Shown: positions 60,435 through 64,000 of the stretch, piece by piece
Position numbering within the stretch: position 1 is the stretch's first letter
Layout of the letters: every line of letters begins with the position of its first letter
Assembly (NCBI GenBank): GCA_946554445.1
Contig: CAMNSD010000011.1
Coordinates: 1 to 64,000 of the forward strand
DNA: 64,000 nt
DNA from: an uncultured Lachnospiraceae bacterium
Lineage (GTDB): Bacteria; Bacillota; Clostridia; Lachnospirales; Lachnospiraceae
Reading direction: 5' to 3'
Program-made: the position numbers and the translations under genes
Notes under the pieces: generated by a model
Seen by the model: the letters and a program-made list of their open reading frames with translations, nothing else
What the model was told of the DNA's origin: nothing
The model's database searches: none

Positions 60435-61778
60435 ATGAATGAAAAAATCATGTTTATCTCCCTGGGATGCGATAAGAATCTGGTGGATTCGGAACAGATG
60501 CTAGGATTGCTTGCTGAGAGCGGGTATACCTTTACCGATGATGAGCGGGAAGCGGACGCGGTAGTGATCAACACCTGTTGTTTTATCAACGATGCCAAGC
60601 AGGAGAGTATCGATACGATCCTGGAGATGGCCGAACTCAGAAAGAGTGGGGATATTGAAGCTTTGATCGTGGCAGGATGTCTGGCAGAGCGTTACCGGGA
60701 GGAAATCCAGAAAGAGATTGAGGAAGTGGATGCTGTCATTGGCACCATGGCCATCGATGAGATCGTAAGAACGCTCCAGGATGTGCTGGCCGGAAAGCGG
60801 GAGAATCATTATCAGAGTCTGGACAGAAAGCCGCTTGCAGGATTACGCCGTGTGGTGACTACAGGCGGTCATTTTGCTTATCTGAAAATTGCGGAGGGCT
60901 GTGATAAGCGCTGCACTTACTGTATTATTCCGCGAATCCGCGGCGGATACAGGAGCGTGCCCATGGACAGTCTGCTCAAAGAGGCGCGGGAACTGGCGGC
61001 AGGGGGCGTGAAGGAACTGATTCTGGTGGCGCAGGAAACAACCCTGTACGGGATGGATCTTTATGGGCATAAGGCGCTTCCAGAATTGCTTCGTAAGTTA
61101 TGCGAGATAGACGATTTGTATTGGATTCGAATTTTATACTGCTACCCGGAAGAGATAGACCAGGAATTGATACAGGTTATAAAAGAGCAAAAAAAGATTT
61201 GTCATTATCTGGATTTGCCGGTGCAGCATGCCAGTGATAGGATTTTGAAACGGATGGGACGTCGGACAGACCGAAAAGAATTGACTTATATAGTCAATCA
61301 CCTGCGAGAACAGATCCCGGATATTTGTCTGCGTACCACCCTGATTACGGGCTTTCCCGGGGAGACCGAAGAAGACCATGAAATTATGATGGATTTTGTG
61401 GACGAAATGGCGTTTGACAGGCTGGGGGTATTTCCATATTCCCAGGAAGAGGATACGCCAGCGGCAATCATGGACGGTCAGATACCGGAAGATGTCAAAG
61501 AAGAACGATATGGGGAACTGATGGCATTGCAGCAGGAAATCGCCTTTGAAGAGGCAGCTGCCATGACAGGCCGGGTAGTTACTGCCATGATCGAGGGCAG
61601 GGTGGCCGAAGAGGTTGCCTATGTGGCCAGGACCTATAAGGACGCGCCGAATGTGGACGGCTTTTTATTTGTTAATACGGACCGGGAATTGATGACCGGT
61701 GATTTTGTGCGTGTGAGGATTACTGGTTCTTATGAATATGATCTGATTGGAGAATTGGAAGATGAATTTACCGAATAA
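60435..61778 (+). CDS. rimO: Ribosomal protein S12 methylthiotransferase RimO
   Basis: This 447-residue radical SAM enzyme adds a methylthio group to an Asp of ribosomal protein S12. The N-terminal UPF0004 domain contains the three cluster Cys in SLGCDKNLVDSE, NTCCFIN and AGCLAERY. The radical SAM motif is EGCDKRCTYCIIPRIRG near residue 155. The C-terminal TRAM domain covers about residues 380-445. Length and motif order are typical. It overlaps pgsA by 17 bases. The cluster rimO-pgsA-cinA is common in Clostridia. Confidence 0.95.
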   Translation: MNEKIMFISLGCDKNLVDSEQMLGLLAESGYTFTDDEREADAVVINTCCFINDAKQESIDTILEMAELRKSGDIEALIVAGCLAERYREEIQKEIEEVDAVIGTMAIDEIVRTLQDVLAGKRENHYQSLDRKPLAGLRRVVTTGGHFAYLKIAEGCDKRCTYCIIPRIRGGYRSVPMDSLLKEARELAAGGVKELILVAQETTLYGMDLYGHKALPELLRKLCEIDDLYWIRILYCYPEEIDQELIQVIKEQKKICHYLDLPVQHASDRILKRMGRRTDRKELTYIVNHLREQIPDICLRTTLITGFPGETEEDHEIMMDFVDEMAFDRLGVFPYSQEEDTPAAIMDGQIPEDVKEERYGELMALQQEIAFEEAAAMTGRVVTAMIEGRVAEEVAYVARTYKDAPNVDGFLFVNTDRELMTGDFVRVRITGSYEYDLIGELEDEFTE

Positions 61779-62298
61779 GTTAACAACATTCCGCGTGATA
61801 CTGATCCCCTTTTTTGTAGTGTTCATGCTGGCGGATGTGACTGCCTTTGACAAATGGATTGCACTGGCTGTCTTCATTATTGCAAGCCTGACGGATCTTC
61901 TGGACGGTCATATCGCAAGGAAGTATAATCTGGTGACGAACTTTGGAAAGTTCATGGATCCTCTGGCGGATAAACTCTTAGTCTGTTCTGCGCTGATCTG
62001 TCTGGTGGCGCTTTCAAAGATTCCGGCTTGGATCGTGATTGTTATTATTGCCAGGGAGTTTATCATCAGCGGATTTCGTCTGGTGGCTTCCGATAATGGG
62101 GTAGTCATTGCGGCCAGTTACTGGGGCAAATTCAAGACGACTTTCCAGATGGTCATGATCTGTCTGATGATCGCGGATCTGGAGGCTTTGCGTTTGGTCA
62201 CGCAGATTGTGATGTGGGCAGCGTTATTATTGACGGTAATCTCATTGGTAGATTATCTGGTTAAAAATAAGGACGTGATGAAAGAGAGCGGCAAATAG
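61762..62298 (+). CDS. pgsA: CDP-diacylglycerol-glycerol-3-phosphate 3-phosphatidyltransferase
   Basis: This 178-residue membrane enzyme makes phosphatidylglycerol phosphate. The CDP-alcohol phosphotransferase motif is visible in DLLDGHIARKYNLVTNFGKF followed by MDPLADK, i.e. DGxxAR with G and the two Asp at the usual spacing. There are about five membrane helices. ATG 61762 (MNLPNKLTTFR) follows TTGGAAG and overlaps rimO by 17 bases; the longer frame from 61747 lacks a ribosome-binding site. cinA begins 33 bases after the stop. Confidence 0.93.
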   Translation: MNLPNKLTTFRVILIPFFVVFMLADVTAFDKWIALAVFIIASLTDLLDGHIARKYNLVTNFGKFMDPLADKLLVCSALICLVALSKIPAWIVIVIIAREFIISGFRLVASDNGVVIAASYWGKFKTTFQMVMICLMIADLEALRLVTQIVMWAALLLTVISLVDYLVKNKDVMKESGK

Positions 62299-62331
62299 AA
62301 CGACAGATTGATTGCAAAGAAACGGAGCGTT

Positions 62332-63603
62332 ATGACAGTAGAGATTATTTCGGTTGGAACAGAAATTTTGTTAGGTAATATTGTGAATACCAACGCCGCA
62401 TACCTGTCGGAAAAATGTGCGGGGCTCGGTTTGTCCTGCTATTATCAGGATGTGGTCGGGGATAACGAGGAGAGACTTTTTGAGACCATCAAACTGGCTT
62501 TGTCCAGGGCGGATATCCTGCTCTTGTCAGGCGGTCTTGGTCCCACCCAGGATGATCTGACCAAGGAGGTGGCCGCGAAAGTCCTTGATAAAGAACTATA
62601 TCTCCATGAGGAGTCGAAGGAGGCAATCCGGAAGTTCTTTGAGGAGAGAGGGATAGAGATTACGGAAAATAATTGGAAACAGGCCATGGTTCCGGAAGGC
62701 TGTATCGTGTTGGATAACCCCAACGGTACGGCGCCGGGTATTATCATGGCGCAGGATAACAAACATGTGGTGCTGATGCCGGGGCCGCCCAATGAGATGA
62801 TTCCCATGTTTGAGACATCCGTCATGCCCTACCTGTCCAAGCTACAGTCCTGCGTAATCTATTCGCAGACCGTGAAAATCTGCGGTGTGGGAGAGAGTAA
62901 GGCGGAAAGTATGGTGGCGGATCTGATCGAGGCGCAGGACAATCCAACGATTGCCACTTATGCCAAGACCGGGGAGGTGCATCTGCGGGTGACGGCCAGG
63001 GCGGAGGATGAGAAGGAAGCCAAGAAACTGATAAAGCCTATGATCAAGGATTTAAAGGGGCGTTTCGGCAACCATGTTTATACGACGGACGATGAGGTGA
63101 CGTTGGAGAAAGCGGTGGTGGATCTGCTTGCGGCTAACGGTCTGACAGCTTGTACGGTGGAATCCTGTACAGGCGGGATGCTGTCCGCAAGACTGATTAA
63201 TGTGCCGGGTGTTTCGGATGTTTTTAAATCCGGCTATGTCACCTATTCGAATAAATCCAAACGCAGACTGTTAGGAATCAAGAAGAATATTCTGCTGAAA
63301 CACGGAGCGGTCAGCGAGCAGATTGCCAGAGAGATGGCTAGAAGCGCCGCAGCGCTTGCCAAGACAGATGTGTGTATCTCTACCACGGGCATCGCTGGTC
63401 CTGACGGCGGTTCCCCGGAGAAGCCGGTGGGACTTGTTTATATCGGATGCAATGTGTGTGGCAAGATTACTGTGAAGGAATGCCATTTCAGCGGCAGCCG
63501 TTCCAAGATTAGGGAGAGCGCTGTTTCAGCGGCATTATCGCTGATGAGGGAGTGTATCTTAGCGTATTACAGTGAAGTAACGTTTGGCGGTAAGGAAAAG
63601 TAG
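62332..63603 (+). CDS. cinA: CinA-family competence/damage-inducible protein
   Basis: This 423-residue protein has an N-terminal MoaB-like (COG1058) domain: EIISVGTEILLGNIVNTNAAYLSEK, LLSGGLGPTQDDLTKE and MPGPPNEM. The C-terminal CinA domain has CTVESCTGGMLSARLINVPGVSD and STTGIAGPDGGSPEKPVGLVYIG. Members can deamidate nicotinamide mononucleotide in NAD recycling and hydrolyse ADP-ribose. ATG 62332 follows GGAG; TTG 62308 is in frame but poorly supported. recA often follows cinA; here the next gene is different. Confidence 0.93.
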   Translation: MTVEIISVGTEILLGNIVNTNAAYLSEKCAGLGLSCYYQDVVGDNEERLFETIKLALSRADILLLSGGLGPTQDDLTKEVAAKVLDKELYLHEESKEAIRKFFEERGIEITENNWKQAMVPEGCIVLDNPNGTAPGIIMAQDNKHVVLMPGPPNEMIPMFETSVMPYLSKLQSCVIYSQTVKICGVGESKAESMVADLIEAQDNPTIATYAKTGEVHLRVTARAEDEKEAKKLIKPMIKDLKGRFGNHVYTTDDEVTLEKAVVDLLAANGLTACTVESCTGGMLSARLINVPGVSDVFKSGYVTYSNKSKRRLLGIKKNILLKHGAVSEQIAREMARSAAALAKTDVCISTTGIAGPDGGSPEKPVGLVYIGCNVCGKITVKECHFSGSRSKIRESAVSAALSLMRECILAYYSEVTFGGKEK

Positions 63604-63643
63604 AGGGCGAGAGGGAGTTTTTTAGGAAAATGGAGGGAAACAA

Positions 63644-64000
63644 ATGAGTGAACCGGGCAATTTTGATGATATGAGAGAAGGAGCAGGCCGGATGGATACA
63701 CCGGTGGATCCCTATACAACCGAGAGCAGTGCGGACATTTATGCAACGCCGGAAGTGACACTGGATAGCACAGGCACGGTGGTGGAAGAGACATCGTCAT
63801 CTGCGCCGGTTGCGGATACCCACGGACTTTTTTCCGGCAGCGGCCAGTCGAATGATGCTTACAACGTTCAGCCTGGTGTTCCTTATGACGATCAAGCGGT
63901 CAATCCTTACGGTGGTCAGGCAGCAAATCCCTATGGCGGCCAGACTTATAATGGCGCTTATGAGGGGACGAATCATAATCCATATTATAATAACACCTAT
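63644..64000 (+). CDS. Low-complexity Gly/Asn/Tyr-rich protein, 3' part outside window
   Basis: The frame is open from ATG 63644 to the window end (119 codons) behind TGGAGGG. The visible part is polar, disordered and without hydrophobic helices. The first 60 residues are acidic and Thr/Ser-rich. The rest has repeats such as NPYGGQAANPYGGQTYNGAY and NPYYNN. Such N-termini usually precede one or more membrane helices (DUF4190-like or zinc-ribbon membrane proteins), but the rest is not visible, so I name no family. It starts 40 bases after cinA and is likely co-transcribed. Confidence 0.7.
   Translation, partial: MSEPGNFDDMREGAGRMDTPVDPYTTESSADIYATPEVTLDSTGTVVEETSSSAPVADTHGLFSGSGQSNDAYNVQPGVPYDDQAVNPYGGQAANPYGGQTYNGAYEGTNHNPYYNNTY

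Noticed and set aside
1..64000. Signs of a mobile element or prophage.
   Set aside because: No integrase, transposase, phage structural gene or attachment-site duplication beside the tRNA was seen.

Overview
The window looks like chromosomal core sequence of a spore-forming Clostridia bacterium, most likely a Lachnospiraceae member (inference). The reasons are an intact spoIIIAA-AH operon, spoIVB, a GerMN lipoprotein and coat-like proteins, the orders dgt-dnaG-rpoD-trmK, nusB-xseAB-ispA-dxs-tlyA-nadK-argR-recN-spoIVB and yicC-remA-gmk-rpoZ, and several families typical of that group (DUF4125, DUF6320, CmpB-type membrane proteins, DHHW proteins). I see no integrase, transposase, prophage, CRISPR array or plasmid gene.

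Layout. 1-5.1 kb: the 3' part of a tRNA-Leu, a GerMN lipoprotein, a DUF4125 protein, and a divergent acyltransferase/DUF6320/esterase group, ending in tandem palindromic repeats. 5.1-12.2 kb: replication and transcription core (dgt, dnaG, rpoD, trmK), a nucleoside kinase and RNase P RNA. 12.3-20.7 kb: a secreted protease with a coupled membrane protein, an aldose-epimerase-like protein, a two-gene ABC transporter, two CobW-type GTPases (one with a very His-rich stretch, one fused to a DUF1980-like domain), YlmH and a CmpB protein. 20.7-26.9 kb: a PHP protein on the minus strand and the spoIIIA operon behind a sigma-E-like promoter. 27-41.7 kb: deoB, prfC, a transglutaminase, then the nusB-to-spoIVB housekeeping run.

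41.7-45.5 kb: an NhaC antiporter lies where spo0A normally follows spoIVB. After it comes a 171-residue protein that is only the Spo0A DNA-binding domain, with no receiver, and then glgA. 45.6-54.7 kb: an envelope group of a VanX-like dipeptidase with a large insertion, a surface transglutaminase, an MBOAT acyltransferase, a DHHW partner with an unusual N-terminal extension, and a MurJ/SpoVB-like flippase. 54.7-58.1 kb: two small coat-like proteins, a metallo-beta-lactamase lipoprotein and RqcH on the minus strand. 58.2-64 kb: yicC-remA-gmk-rpoZ-rimO-pgsA-cinA and a gene cut by the window end.

How the parts fit. Most genes are plus-strand and tightly packed, with many 1-17 nt overlaps that suggest translational coupling. 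The strongest candidates for new biology are the receiver-less Spo0A homologue, the CobW-DUF1980 fusion beside the His-rich CobW, and the envelope-modification cluster. All functional calls come from reading motifs; no database search was possible.
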